Source: Mesostigma viride
Taxonomy: Eukaryota; Streptophyta; Mesostigmatophyceae; Mesostigmatales; Mesostigmataceae
DNA: 64,000 nucleotides
Reading direction: 5' to 3'
Assembly: GCA_009746045.1 (NCBI GenBank)
Contig: RPFO01000065.1
Span: 42,501 to 106,500, forward strand
A model generated the notes under the pieces. That model made no database searches. It was given only the letters and a program-made list of their open reading frames with translations, and was not told the DNA's origin. Made by a program: the position numbers and the translations under genes. Positions 13,901 through 24,600 of the stretch are shown one piece after another (position 1 is the stretch's first letter; the number at the start of each line of letters is the position of its first letter).

Positions 13901-16127
13901 AGGACATACACGATAGGGGACAGGCACAGGCACAGGCACAGGGCACAGGACATACACAATAGGGGACAGGCACAGGCACAGGCACAGGGCACAGGACATA
14001 CACAATAGGGGACAGGCACAGGCACAGGGCACAGGACATACACGATAGGGTACAGGCACAGGCACAGGGCACAGGACATACACAATAGGGGACAGGCACA
14101 GGCACAGGGCACAGGACATACACGATAGGGGACAGGCACAGGCACAGGGCGCAGGACATACACGATAGGGGACAGGCACAGGCACAGGGCACAGGACATA
14201 CACAATAGGGGACAGGCACAGGCACAGGGCACAGGACATACACGATAGGGGACAGGCACAGGCACAGGGCACACGACATACACGATAGGGGACAGGCACA
14301 GGCACAGGGCACAAGACATACACATTAGGGCACAGGCACAGGCACAGGGCACAGGACATACACGATAGGGGACAGGCACAGGCACAGGGCACAGGACATA
14401 CACGATAGGGGACAGGCACAGGCACAGGGCACAGGACATACACGATAGGGGACAGGCACAGGCACAGGGCACAGGACATACACGATAGGGGACAGGCACA
14501 GGCACAGGGCACAGGACATACACGATAGGGGACAGGCACAGGCACAGGGCACAGGACATACACGATAGGGGACAGGCACAGGCACAGGCACAGGCACAGG
14601 GCACAGGACATACACAATAGTGGACAGGCACAGGCACAGGGCACAGGACATACACGATAGGGGACAGGCACAGGCACAGGGCACAGGACATACACGATAG
14701 GGGACAGGCACAGGCACAGGGCACAGGACATACACGATAGGGGACAGGCACAGGCACAGGGCACAGGACATACACAATAGGGGACAGGCACAGGCACAGG
14801 GCACAGGACATACACGATAGGGGACAGGCACAGGCACAGGGCACGGGACATACACGATAGGGGATAGGCACAGGCACAGGGCACAGGACATACACGATAG
14901 GGGATAGGCACAGGCACAGGCACAGGGCACAGGACATACACAATAGGGCACAGGCACAGGCACAGGGCCCAGGACATACACGATAGTGGACAGGCACAGG
15001 CACAGGGCACAGGACATACACGATAGGGGACAGGCACAGGCACAGGGCACAGGACATACACGATAGGGGACAGGTACAGGCACAGGCACAGGGCACAGGA
15101 CATACACGATAGGGGACAGGTACAGGCACAGGGCACAGGACATACACAATAGGGGACAGGCACAGGGCACAGGCACAGGACATACACGATAGGGGACAGG
15201 CACAGGCACAGGGCACAGGACATACACGATAGGGGACAGGTACAGGCACAGGGCACAGGACATACACGATAGGGGACAGGCACAGGCACAGGGCACAGGA
15301 CATACACAATAGGGGACAGGCACAGGCACAGGGCACAGGACATACACGATAGGGGACAGGCACAGGCACAGGGCACAGGACATACACAATAGGGGACAGG
15401 CACAGGGCACAGGCACAGGGCACAGGACATACACGATAGGGGACAATGCCTTGCGCAAGACTCGGTAGTTGTGAGACACGAGCCACCCAATGACCGACCC
15501 CCTGGGGGGCCCAGCCCCATCGGTCTCATGACTTGCACCCCACAGGTTGGCCCACACCCGCGCCGTCGCTCGCGACTAAAGCGGGCGGCTTGCTCACCAA
15601 GGGGTGGCCCACCCACGCCTTGTGGTGTGCGCGCTACGTAGGCGATGCGCTACATACGCGCGCTACTTACGCAAGGATGGCGACCGCGAGGAGCACGAAG
15701 AGGGGGCCGAAACAGCCCAGCAGCCGCTCAGTGGAACGCTCTGCACACAGCAAGCAGATGTCCACCCTGCAAGGGGGCATTGGGGGGGGAAGGGGGGGGG
15801 AGGGGCGGAGGGGAGGAAGGCCAGCAGGTAATTATTGATGCGTCCATGTATTGTGCACTACCAACAGGACACGTGCGGCATGCCAGCTGGCATACGCAGG
15901 AACGACTGCTTTGAATGCTACCTGCGTGCCCCAGCGCAAAAGGAGGATGTGGATGGGATGACGATGGGATGGGGCACTACAGCGACGTAGTACGGATGCA
16001 CGCTACGGCACTCGGACGAAGGACAGGCATATAGGTAGGCGGGGACAGGAGGCGGACAGCCAAGCTTTAGGCCTACAGTGTAGGCGGCCACGCAGAGAGA
16101 CCGACGAATCATGCGAGGCGTATTCAT
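334..16127 (-). CDS. ZDHHC16-like protein S-palmitoyltransferase, 11 exons
   Basis: Transfers palmitate to cysteines of target proteins at an internal membrane. Exons in transcript order: 16127-15922, 15766-15671, 10113-9939, 8472-8394, 7220-7172, 6747-6719, 5814-5761, 4978-4905, 1804-1691, 1260-1201, 540-334. They total 1143 nt (380 aa), all with GT donors and AG acceptors and matching phases. Seen in the product: TM1-TM2 (about 85-150); a Cys-rich domain from residue 183 reading CKKCKKPKPPLSHHCSIC; the catalytic DHHC at 208-211 followed by PW and NCVGYFNYR; TM3 (about 225-250); TM4 (about 262-288); TTVE at 293-296 (the family TTxE motif); and NRYDLG...NW at 316-326 (the PaCCT-like region). 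The order and the C-terminal 'WWWLRWMLPSWH' stretch fit the ZDHHC16 subfamily. The DHHC box is assembled from exons of 49, 29 and 54 nt. Exon 1 is the weakest: it opens with ATG directly after an in-frame stop and ends with a usable donor in the right phase. The gene is divergent from the transporter at 17347. Confidence 0.88.
2779..4520. repeat. 45-bp minisatellite, about 38 copies, in intron 8
   Basis: Tandem unit of 45 bp with very few variants (for example AGTGGG for AATGGA, and occasional GTGCC for CTGCC). It lies wholly inside intron 8 (1805-4904) of the palmitoyltransferase gene. Because the period is a multiple of three and the unit lacks stops, long open frames run through it on both strands (up to 840 codons). 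The longest would encode repeats of APSAAILKQPSNGQR. These are best read as artefacts of the repeat. Confidence 0.95.
7946..7974. repeat. (CA)n microsatellite in intron 4
   Basis: A short CA dinucleotide run preceded by CGCG, inside the 1.17-kb intron 4 of the palmitoyltransferase gene. The rest of that intron shows no coding signal. Confidence 0.9.
9415..9636. repeat. (AGCCCC)n microsatellite in intron 3
   Basis: About 36 copies of a 6-bp AGCCCC unit, in intron 3 (8473-9938) of the palmitoyltransferase gene. It generates Pro-Ser, Pro-Ala and Pro-Gln open frames on the plus strand and Gly-Leu/Gly-Ala frames on the minus strand, none of which look like real protein. The minus (transcribed) strand is G-rich, GGGGCT repeated, so the intron RNA could form G-quadruplexes. 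Confidence 0.95.
10152..10696. repeat. 17-bp minisatellite, about 32 copies, in intron 2
   Basis: Near-perfect tandem repeat of TTGGCACGTGGACAGGG. Each unit contains the palindrome CACGTG, the core of the G-box/E-box. It lies in intron 2 (10114-15670) of the palmitoyltransferase gene, about 40 bp upstream in transcript sense of the acceptor of exon 3. The C-rich run at 10116-10129 (read on the minus strand) is the polypyrimidine tract of that acceptor. Confidence 0.95.
10988..12058. repeat. 37-bp minisatellite with 222-bp higher-order period, in intron 2
   Basis: About 29 copies of a 37-bp unit built around GTGCTCCTGCCGCAGTGGCA. Variant positions (GAGCTC for GTGCTC, GCGGC for GCGCC, CTGTCG for CTGCCG) recur every six units (222 bp) in the first part of the array, a higher-order repeat. 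The later copies, from about 11760, lose the pattern and carry GGGCGC variants. In intron 2 of the palmitoyltransferase gene. Confidence 0.93.
12492..15446. repeat. 40-bp minisatellite, about 73 copies, in intron 2
   Basis: Tandem repeat of a unit that runs GGGGACAGGCACAGG, then CACAGGGCACAGGACATACACGATA. Units differ by gain or loss of the 6-bp CACAGG sub-repeat and by small substitutions (CAATA for CGATA). It is the largest array in intron 2 and ends about 225 bp from exon 2. The long Cys/Pro-rich minus-strand open frames (over 1000 codons) across it are repeat artefacts. Confidence 0.95.
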
Positions 16128-17346
16128 CTAATCATCCGGGCTCCAGCTAAAGCCAGCTTACAATTGCGAGACAGACCGCCTTGTAAACGGTATTCTCGTA
16201 AGGTTGGCCAGCCATGCTGTCATTCCAGGAGGCATATGCCGTCGCGGGGAGCTACGGCTGGCCAAGAGATGTCTCCAAAGCAGCATGGCGGGTGTATAAC
16301 ATCACCCAGGACAGCCCGTACTGCATAATTGGCGAAACAAATCCCCTGTCGCGCTGCAAGCTACTACCGCTGCGTCAGGGCGTTCAAAATGCTGAACAAA
16401 TCGCTGTTTTACAAACACCGCCATAGACAAGGTTCATGTCTGCATTTGTCCAGAAACCTACACAACGCTGGTTAAGCCGCGCAGAAGGAATATCATCGGG
16501 CCAGCAATGTCATGCTTGAGCATCATCCCTTGCGGGCATCATGCAACGGACAAGTTTTCGTCGTATATTTATGCTTATTCACTATGCTTACATCCTGGCA
16601 TTATTTTGTCGTTGGTCTCAGGTCTGCCACCCAGATCATGGCAATAGCTGATACACCAGTGCTAGTCAGGCATTCCAATGCATTGAATAATCCAGGCCAG
16701 CAATGAGCAATTATATATATCCTATATGATATATATGCCACTTCTACTGTCTCACTCAGTCTTATATGTTATACATACTTGATAGTAGAGAAGTAGCCCT
16801 ATCATCCTTATCAGTTATCGGCTGGTTTCCTGGGCAATCTCAATCTTGTAACGAACTCCCTACGTCCCAACTGTTGAACCTGCCACATGAGGTGGCGTTG
16901 CGTCAAACCGCCAGCTGCCCACTACAGTACAACCTACTCACGCGTCAATTATTGTGAAATGTGAACGCTTCGTAACATGGCAGAGCGCATTACTGGTGAA
17001 AATTCCTTGTTGAACAATCGGTTATGTACACAATTTGCTTAACAATTTCCTCTGGAACGTGTGCCAACAATGCCTCCTGCTGAGGGAAACGCGTTGTTTA
17101 GGCAATTCTAATAATTTGTGCCCTGGGCCGTGGCAGTTTCAGTAGTTTGCAGTTGATTCATGTCGGCTGCTCTAGGACGCACGCAAGGCCGTCTCTCTGG
17201 CCAATTGCCTGTCAGGACACTAATGGCAGGGCCTGCTACCTAGTTTATCGACCATGGACATTTTGAATCGTTGAACAGTTAGTAGTAATTTTCGATCGTA
17301 GAACAGTAGTTTGCTGAACTTGTATTTGGGCTTTCAGTAAAAGAGC
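16128..17346. promoter_or_regulatory. Shared divergent upstream region (1.2 kb)
   Basis: Between the start of the minus-strand palmitoyltransferase gene and the plus-strand transporter gene. It is more AT-rich than the flanking introns and has a run of TATATA motifs around 16710-16737. No coding signal is visible. The position implies promoters for both genes; no specific factor sites can be assigned. Confidence 0.45.
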
Positions 17347-20300
17347 ATGGCGAGAGTGGATTTGCCCGACTGTTCGTACGAGCATGGAGGCTCCAGAATT
17401 AAATTGGATGCCTATTTTAACATTGTTAACGCGCTCATAGGAAGTTCCTTTCTTGCGCTGCCCATAGGCTTTGAGAAAGCGGGAATTATGTCGGGACTGG
17501 CGTTAATGGGCGTGCTGGTACTAAGTATTGCCTACTCCGTCAGGCTCTTGATGCATTGCAAACACGCAAGGCCGGCGGGTGCAATCGTCCTGTTTGATGA
17601 CGTAGGCTTTGCGGCCTTTGGACAGGCGGGAAGGAATGTTGCGAATGTAGCGCTGGTTCTGAGCCAGGTTGGGTTTGTCTGTTCGTACCTGGTGTTCGCG
17701 GCCGAGAATTTTTATGATGTCCTGCGATGCGATCATGGCGGGTGCTTTCTGAGCAAATCGGGATTCGTCATCGCACTAGCGCCCATGGCGTACGTGCTTG
17801 TGTTGATTCGAAGGTGAGATAGCATAGCGAGAAATCAGTTTGTCATGTTCCTTTGCAGATAACAGTCTGCAGGTTGGCCAATTGCCCTTGCGCAGACGTG
17901 CTCAAGGCCGTCGCCGTTGCATAGTACCATTTTTTATGCACAATACTCCACATCCGTCGTGTCTTCCGCCACTTGATGGAATTCATTGGCACGCGCTGTC
18001 CCCTTGAGACCTGGTTGTCTGCCTTGCACGGCACGCATGGCCCTTGTGTGTTCATTGCACAGGTCCCACACTATGTGCATTCACACTACTGAAGGACTAA
18101 GTGTTATGTTGATTCAGGGTAAACGCCTGGAAGGTGCCTCCTGTTTATTCCCCTGCGGGCCCTGCAACTCCCGTTCGCACTATTTTGCGGCAGCCTCCTG
18201 CTCACCAAGCCCCCCCTTTTCTGCTTCCCCAGCGCATCTGTTCCCTTCAATTCATCAACCAATTGTTCCGATGACATCAACCCGTCCGCAGTGTCCGGCC
18301 TATGCATGATATGCCCACCCACCTTGACGATCGTTTCATCCCGCGACCCATTGCACTTACTCCCACTGCATCCCACTTCCTTGCTGTCACGGTTTGCTCC
18401 ACTCCACTACTCCCCCGGCTCAATGCCTCACATCAGTGTCATTTCAACGGCTTACTTTCCACACTAACACCTCATGTACCCTCCCTTTTCCCGCCTTCCA
18501 CTCCCCCTCCCCCCCCCTCCCCCCCCGTTCCAATTCCCTCAAATAACCTCCCCGTCCAACCTCCCACTCTAACCCGCTTCTGCCCCTGCCTTCCACCGCC
18601 CCTTCTCGCCACCCTCCTCCGCCCTCCCCCCCGCCCCCACCCCCACCCCCTTTCCCTTCCCATCCTTCTCCCCCCCCTTCCCACACACACACAGCGTGGA
18701 CAAGCTGGCCATGGTCTCCTTCCTCGCCCTCATCTCCATCGTATACTCCATCGCCGTCGTCTACTACGACGGCAGTACGCGCGGGCAACGCCTGCACTGG
18801 CCGTGGGACGTGAACGCGTATGGGCCCTGGCTCAAGTGGGCCACCTTCCCCGACTTCTTTGGTGCGTCGCGCTCATGGGGTCACCGGTGTAGAGTGCCAT
18901 GGGTCCAAAGCGCGCGTGAGGACCATCTTGTGTGGGAGGTCAACCCTGGGCGATGTGTCAAACCTCGTTGTTGGCTCAATCCTGTGCACTAGTCAACCCT
19001 TGCCATGGGTCCAACCTGCGTAATGCCGGTCATACATGAATGACCCCCACCTACGTTCCTGATTCCCATATCTAGTTTCCGTGCATCGTTTTTCATCGAA
19101 GCAAGAAAGCCGTCACCCCCATCTCACTGCGGCCATGCACACCTGTCCTGGCCCCTACCCTCACCGCCCACTCTCCCCCCCCTCCCTCCTGCAGGCATCG
19201 CTGTCTTCTCCTTCTGCTGCCAGGCGGTGGCGATGTCCATGGCCCACAGCATCCCGTCCGACAACTGCGAGGGCGAAGCGGAGGGACCGGCCGCATGCGC
19301 ACGCGCCGAATGCAGTGCCAGCCGGGGCGGGCGGCTCAGCAATATACACCAGCACAGTGACAGCCAGGGCCAGGGGCGCTACGTCCCCCCTTTGGAAGGC
19401 AGCGTGGTGCAAGGAGGCAGCCTGGAGGGTGCGGGTGGTGGTGGTCAACACCGGGGGGTGGCCATACCGGTAGAGGGGGACGACGACACCCGCTCGCTAC
19501 TGGGCCACGGGGGCCACCCAGCGTTGTCTACAGGTACAGGGTAGCTTGAGGTACATGCTTGCTAAAGATATCCATCGGTGCTTGCCTGGTCTTTCTGCGT
19601 GTGGTTGGCTTGCCCACGCAGTGGCGGCAGTGATGTGTGGCGGCAGAGTGTCTGTATGTTGAAGTCGCCTTTGCCTGAATGTGCCCAGGTGGTGGCAGCG
19701 GTGTGCCGGGGCAGTGTTTGCTTGTAATACATACGTGCCTGACATGATCCCCCTATGTCCGTGCCCAGCATCCCTGTGGAACGCTAAAGTTGGAATCCAA
19801 CTACCACAGTGGTGTCCGTGCGAAGCACTAGGTGCGTACAGCTGCCAGCAGGTACAGGGACAACTTGGCTGGCCCGCAGCTAGGTATCATGCCACGCAGG
19901 TGTCTGCATTGGTGGCACTGACCACCATCGTGACGTGACATCAAATGGTCCCAGGCGCATCCGACCCACACCCTTTTCTCTGCTCATACGATGCTGTTTT
20001 GATCCCACCTAGTTTTTCCCAATGCCTTCCTCCTCCCTATTAATACCCTTTTTGAACCCGTGTCCCATCCCCTCTCCCTACAACGCTCTCCCCCGCGTCC
20101 TCCCCTCCTCTGCCCACCCTGGCACCCTCCTGTCCCGCTCACCCAAGCCTGCGCTGTGTTGATGCCCCCACCTTACTGCCCCCTTCCTCCCACCGGGTCG
20201 CGCATCCAAGCTCCTCTTCTTCATGCTGGGCCTCCTTTTCCCCCCTCGCTCCTGTCCCCCCTCACTCACCTGCCCCCCCCCCCCCCCTTGTGCCCCCTGC

Positions 20301-21935
20301 AGCCAAGCGCAGCCCCTACATGGCCCACGCGCACGCGCGCTCCTTCCTCTGGGTGCTCGACCTATCGCTGATCACCGTGGGCATCATCTACGCCTCCTTT
20401 GGCGCGCTCGGTTACATGTTCTACGGGTCGTCCGTGCGGCCGTCTGTCACGGAGAACCTGGCCCACGGGTTTGCCGGCATCGCCGTCCGTGTCGGACTTT
20501 CTCTCATGTGCATCATGTCGATCCCTGTGCAGCTGTTCCCTGTCACGCAGCTGCTGGAGAAGGAGGCGGTGAGTGGCACACGCCGGCATGCATGGTGATT
20601 GGTTGCAGGTGCTGGAATGCATGACTATTGGTTGCGGATGCCAGCACAGTCGTAGGTTGCCACAACCACCAGCAGTTGCATCTGCCAGCACTCAAATAGG
20701 GTTGTACTAGAAGCTACTCGTGGCCCGCAGGCAGCGGTAATTTGCCGTTACAGTGCGACCTTGGCTTCGCACGGCCACCTGCGGTGTTGACCCCACCTGC
20801 AGTGTTGGATGGAGGACGCCACCACCGGTTGGATGGAGGTTGTATGTGACGAGGATGAACTGATTGCCTAGGCGTCGACTGTGCGTCCCTCCCCGACAGG
20901 GGTGAGACCCCACTGTTCCAAACATTGTGTATACGATGGGCCGGTGACATTGCAGTCGCGAAAAGGCTAAGGGAAACTCTTGTTGGACCACCCAACCACC
21001 ACGGATTGTCCTCGAACCAACGGGTGAGGATCCGTTCCCATCGTCCTGGTTTTGCGGTGGTTATGCGCACAAGGGTTAAGTGCGGAAACAACCCCAGCAC
21101 CCTGTGCCAATCTAGATGGGTGTGGGTCAGATCTCCCCTAGTTGCCCTTATTATTACACTGACACAGTCAGCACGTGACCGGATTGGACCAGCCTCTGGG
21201 TTTGCTGGTACGAGTTTAATAACATTGTTTTCGTTGCTACTGCCTGCCTCCATTGTTGCGCTCTGGGGATCCTGCTGGGTGGATGTTTGCCAGGTCAAAC
21301 AAGGCTGCCTCTCACCGGAGGACGCCAACTGCACGAAGAGCTTCTGGAAACGCAACGCTTTCCGCTTCCTCATCGTGGCCTGCCCCTCTGCGCTGGCGGT
21401 GGGCCTGCCCTGCTTCACCATGGTGTGTGTCCCTGTGCTATTCTCGTCACTGCTCTGTGCGGTGGGCCTGCCCTGCTTCACCACTGCTTCACCATGGTAT
21501 GCCCCCTCTTGCTATCGTTTTCTCTGCGTGATACCACGCATGTCCCCTTGTGCGTGGTTTTATTTGATGGTCAGTGGTGCATATTGCTAAGTAATACTAG
21601 CCCAGCCCCCACATGTTTAAAATTCCTCCCCACTGGGGCACTGTCACTCGCTTGTCATGTCTTGTACATGCTTGCGTTATTTCCTGCTCATGAATGACCT
21701 TCCTGTGGCCATCCATTGCTATCGGCTCGTGCAGGTGACCAACCTCTGTGGTGCGCTCTGTCAGTCGTTGGTGGCCTTTATCCTGCCGCCCGTATTTTAT
21801 GTCAAGATGTTTCATGGCCACTTGAACCTCCTGGACGTGATCAGCTGCATGTGCCTGTTCTTGTTGGGAATAATCGGGGCCGCTATTGGGACGAGCCAAA
21901 CACTTGTAGAGTTTTTTAGGGGCATGTGTATGTAG
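17347..21935 (+). CDS. Amino acid/auxin permease (AAAP) family transporter, 6 exons
   Basis: Predicted proton- or sodium-coupled amino-acid transporter of the vacuolar/plasma-membrane AAAP (SLC36/SLC38-like) family. Exons: 17347-17813, 18695-18861, 19195-19533, 20303-20568, 21294-21422, 21735-21935, total 1569 nt (522 aa). All introns are GT...AG with C/T-rich 3' ends and phases agree. Family hallmarks seen: NIVNALIGSSFLALPIGFEKAG in TM1 (about 23-45); VDKLAMVSFLALISIVYS after the first junction; GIAVFSFCCQAVAMSMAHSI (TM near 212-230); SLITVGIIYASFGALGYMFYG (about 348-368); and a C-terminal VTNLCGALCQSLVAFILPPV...GTSQTL. About 11 hydrophobic segments are expected. Odd: exon 3 carries a hydrophilic, Gly-rich insertion of roughly 90 residues (about 233-322) absent from typical members. 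It could be a real loop or a retained or mis-called intron. The donor of exon 5 has a partial duplicate 74 bp downstream. Confidence 0.88.
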
Positions 21936-22285
21936 ACTACCAGGCACCAATCCCAGGGAATGTTATGTTGTATTCTTCGCAAAGTGCTGGTGGTTATTTG
22001 CAGTGATACATTTACAAGATTGGAAAATCTTGTCAACACAGATCTACCAATGGCCTCTTTTATTTGAGGCAATGGATAGCGGTCGGCATGCTAGCAGAGC
22101 TGGGCAGCCCTCCACTGAGAGATACGACAAATATATAGGTAGATGACCTCACTGATGTAACATCAAAGAGACAGCGCAGGTGTAGGGGTATTGAATGTTG
22201 CAACTTATACGGACTTCATGATTATAAGGGTTCATGCCCCGCGGCTCTCCAACGGGACTGCGTGACTAAAATCAATTAGTAGTAA
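21936..22285. other. 3' flank of the transporter gene with a relic Penelope-like tail
   Basis: No coding signal. At 22158-22175 the sequence CAAAGAGACAGCGCAGG matches the minus-sense 3' end of the Penelope-like element at 55505, less four bases. This suggests a decayed short insertion. TGTAA, the polyadenylation signal of many green algae, occurs at about 22156 but is not proof of a site. Confidence 0.4.
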
Positions 22286-22480
22286 TTATGATTGTCTCCT
22301 TGATGATGCGGGGCTTCGGTAGAGCTGGAACTGTTGCATGCTGCATGCGATCGTTGTAGCTTTGTAAGTTGTGTTGGCTTGATTCTTGCATGGCCAGCTA
22401 TGATTATTTTCTGTAGGGTTCTTCCCTTTGGGGGGGGTTCCCTTATGTTGCATGCCGATCTTACCCTCCATAGTTTATAT
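22286..22480. repeat. Dispersed repeat, copy 1 of 3
   Basis: Contains GGGTTCTTC, a TTTCGGGG-like segment, a GCATGCCRATCT block and a CCTCCRTARTTTAT block in the same order as at 24315-24400 and 25175-25262. This copy is the most diverged. Function unknown. It begins next to a GTCTCCTTG motif (22293-22302) that resembles the Penelope-like tail. Confidence 0.55.
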
Positions 22481-22624
22481 GCCATGTAAATAGATACTAA
22501 AATAGAAATATTCAGTTGTCTCAGTAGGGATTCGGGCTGTGGTGCCCGTAACCCTGCAACTAGAAGCTAGATAGTCATCCAACCCATCCATTTCCATGTC
22601 GCGTTTGCGTGTCATTATGTCCTA

Positions 22625-23105
22625 GCCACCCGTGGACTTTTCGTGATAGACTCGGCATGGACATGTGCTACACTAGACGTGACGGGCTCACACCCGGGCA
22701 GCCTCCTGGTTTTTCTGTAATATGGAGGCAGATGGTACGCAAGGATACCACCCCAAAGTCATGACCTACCCACAGCAGTTGCTGGCCGACCTAGTGGTCC
22801 CAGCCCCGTTTGAACATCGCATTCACTCCCTCTCTCTTGCTTGGACTGCTATGCAGGACAAGAAGAGGTGGAAGACCATTGTCCAGGCTCATACGCCCGC
22901 CCCTGTGGGCAAGCCTCCTCCCCCCAAGCGGAAGGGGCGCTTTGCTGAGTAGAATAGGTAGGGTTTTCTAGATAATAGATCAGCTTAGAGTTAGATTAGT
23001 TCTGTTTCGCGGCTTTGCCCACCTCCATCCATCCAGCAAGGGAATATGTGCTACATGATCTCCCAACGGAGTCATGTTATAATTTTACTTTATTTTATTT
23101 TATTT
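22625..23105 (+). mobile_element. 5'-truncated LINE, C-terminus and 3' UTR
   Basis: 22630-22750 is nearly the same as the 3' part of the minus-strand LINE at 35600-35800. It encodes WTFRDRLGMDMCYTRRDGL and, after a frameshift near 22735, a tail ending ...LAWTAMQDKKRWKTIVQ...PVGKPPPPKRKGR with a stop at 22950-22952. The DKxxWxxI...PPPVGKxPR motif recurs at 29396-29470 and 43873-43960, marking one LINE family. The 3' UTR contains the conserved ATGTGCTACATG...CTCCCAACGGAG block and ends in a (TTTTA)n-like tail at about 23082-23105. The upstream RT part is missing, as expected for LINE 5' truncation. Confidence 0.75.
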
Positions 23106-23109
23106 AGTA

Positions 23110-23915
23110 TATTACGCACTGCGGCAGCTGCGGGCTCGCTCTCGATACCGGCTACCGACTTGGACGCACTACATCGCGTGCATGGGTGGCCAGCAGAACC
23201 AGAACTGGTTCCTCTATCTCCATACCGCTCTCCTCCGGGTGGTGTGTGCCATGCATGGTTCGGTCGGTCTTTCCCCACTCCACCATCAAGTGCGAGGACG
23301 CGGATGGGGCCGCCCTCTACTCACCCAACCACCGCCCTGACGTTACCGTGCTTGACTGCGACGGGCAGGGTTGCCACCTGCTCATCGATGTCTCCGTGGC
23401 TCGGCCGCTCTCCGGTCGCCACATCCTCCGGGCGGCTGTGGATGCCGGCGCTGCTGCCGCTGTGGCTGAGCGCGACAAGTGTGCCTCCTACGGCAATGTG
23501 GGGCCCCACCGGTCGGGTCATCCCCTTTGTCCTTGAGGAGTTCGGGGCCATGGGCCCAAAGACAGCGGAGTTTTTCCACGAGTGCTGCGGCCAGCGCCGT
23601 GAAGACCGCCTCGGCCTCGAGGGTCAGACCGCCCCGGCCGTGGTCTGCCCGCACGTGGTCCTCGTATTGGCGGCAGCGCCTGTCACTCGCCCTCACTTGC
23701 ACCGTGGCTGATGTGTTACAGTATGTATTCCGCCGCACCCAGGCCGACTTTGTCGCGACCTATGCGGTCTAGATCCCTCCCAGGCCTGCCTGGTGGGCCA
23801 GCAGGGATGTTGCTGCGTGTCGTAGTTTTGTGATGTAGTTAGTTGTACCTTGTGCAGCTGGCATGATCCTTGTATGTCCGTGTCGGATTACTATTAAGTA
23901 AGTAAGTAAGTACTT
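23110..23915 (+). mobile_element. Retroelement C-terminus with restriction-endonuclease-like domain and (TAAG)n tail
   Basis: One frame (about 23186-23536) reads ...ALYSPNHRPDVTVLDCDGQGCHLLIDVSVARPL. This has the PD-x(n)-(D/E)-x-V look of a PD-(D/E)XK nuclease: PDV, then IDVS. After a frameshift, other frames give VIPFVLEEFGAMGPKTAEFF and a final TWSSYWRQRLSLAL...YVFRRTQADFVATYAV with a stop near 23770. That order is typical of C-termini of some algal reverse-transcriptase ORFs. The 3' UTR ends TGTCCGTGTCGGATTACTAT followed by (TAAG)n at 23894-23913. It is frameshifted and 5'-truncated. Calling the domain a nuclease is inference from the motif only. Confidence 0.6.
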
Positions 23916-24300
23916 GTGTATCATGCGCAAAGGCATGCCACGGAGTACTATGCTAATCTCATTAGAAAAATAATTACACAAAAGTTTAAACAAATATCGT
24001 CTGCATCATCCCCCAACCGTTAAGCACTAGATGGGGATGTAATCCTCATCCGAGCTGTCCTCTACTGTAATGGCAGACGAGGCGGTAGTGTAGCGGCTAT
24101 CCTCAGGACCAATAACCTCCACCTGCGGACTTCTACCCTGGCTAGCAACGGGCCGCGGGGCCCGTGGGGAGAAAACAGGAGCATACCCCTCGGGAAGGTG
24201 CTTATCGCAGATGGCAGCCCATTTCTCCTTGTCAATCATGCGGGCGCGGAGTACGGATAGTCCCAGAAGCCCTGCATCTTTATTACTATTAATTTAGGAT
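23914..24300 (-). mobile_element. Probable LINE C-terminal fragment, tail-to-tail with the preceding element
   Basis: The minus frame at 24239-24027 (70 codons from an internal Met, open upstream) reads MIDKEKWAAICDKHLPEGYA... and ends in an acidic DSSDEDYIPI. The DKxKWxxI pattern resembles the C-termini of the LINE family at 22.9 and 29.4 kb. Its 3' side on the minus strand runs into the same TAAG/CTTA microsatellite that ends the plus-strand element, so the two are tail to tail. Confidence 0.4.
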
Positions 24301-24600
24301 TACTATTAATTTAATTTCTTCAGGGTTCTTCTTCTTTTCGGGGTTTTCCATATGAATTACATGCCAATCTCACCTCCTTAATTTATCCTTCTCATGCAAT
24401 GAATATATATTTTAAAATATAGTTACTTAAATCAGAGTAAAGGCACCCATGCACGTAAAAAAAAACAAGCCGACGCTAACAAGGGATACCACGACAAAAC
24501 AACTATACAGCCTGCATGGGACACTCGATCCACACCGCGGAATGAAGTAAAACAGCCGAATAACAGCTATTATATATAGCTAGTTAGCTATATAGTTAGC
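24300..24600. repeat. Dispersed repeat, copy 2 of 3
   Basis: About 260 bp (24315-24570) closely matches 25172-25435 in the same orientation. It includes TTCTTCAGGGTTCTTCTTCT, CAGAGTAAAGGC, CGCTAACAA, ACAACTATACAGCC and the block GGGACACTCGATCCACACCG. Followed at 24545-24600 by TATATAGCTAGTTAGCTATA, a short palindromic stretch. No coding potential. Confidence 0.8.

Noticed and set aside
9880-15450. Possible CRISPR array
   Set aside because: Units are contiguous or nearly identical throughout, with no unique spacers and no cas genes, in a eukaryotic intron context.
2146-15616. Open frames of 250-1,070 codons on both strands across the minisatellites
   Set aside because: They are created by stop-free tandem units, overlap each other in several frames, and lie in introns of the palmitoyltransferase gene.
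22290-22306. TGTCTCCTTG between ATGAT repeats as a fourth Penelope micro-insertion
   Set aside because: The direct repeat is only 5 bp, too short to separate from chance.
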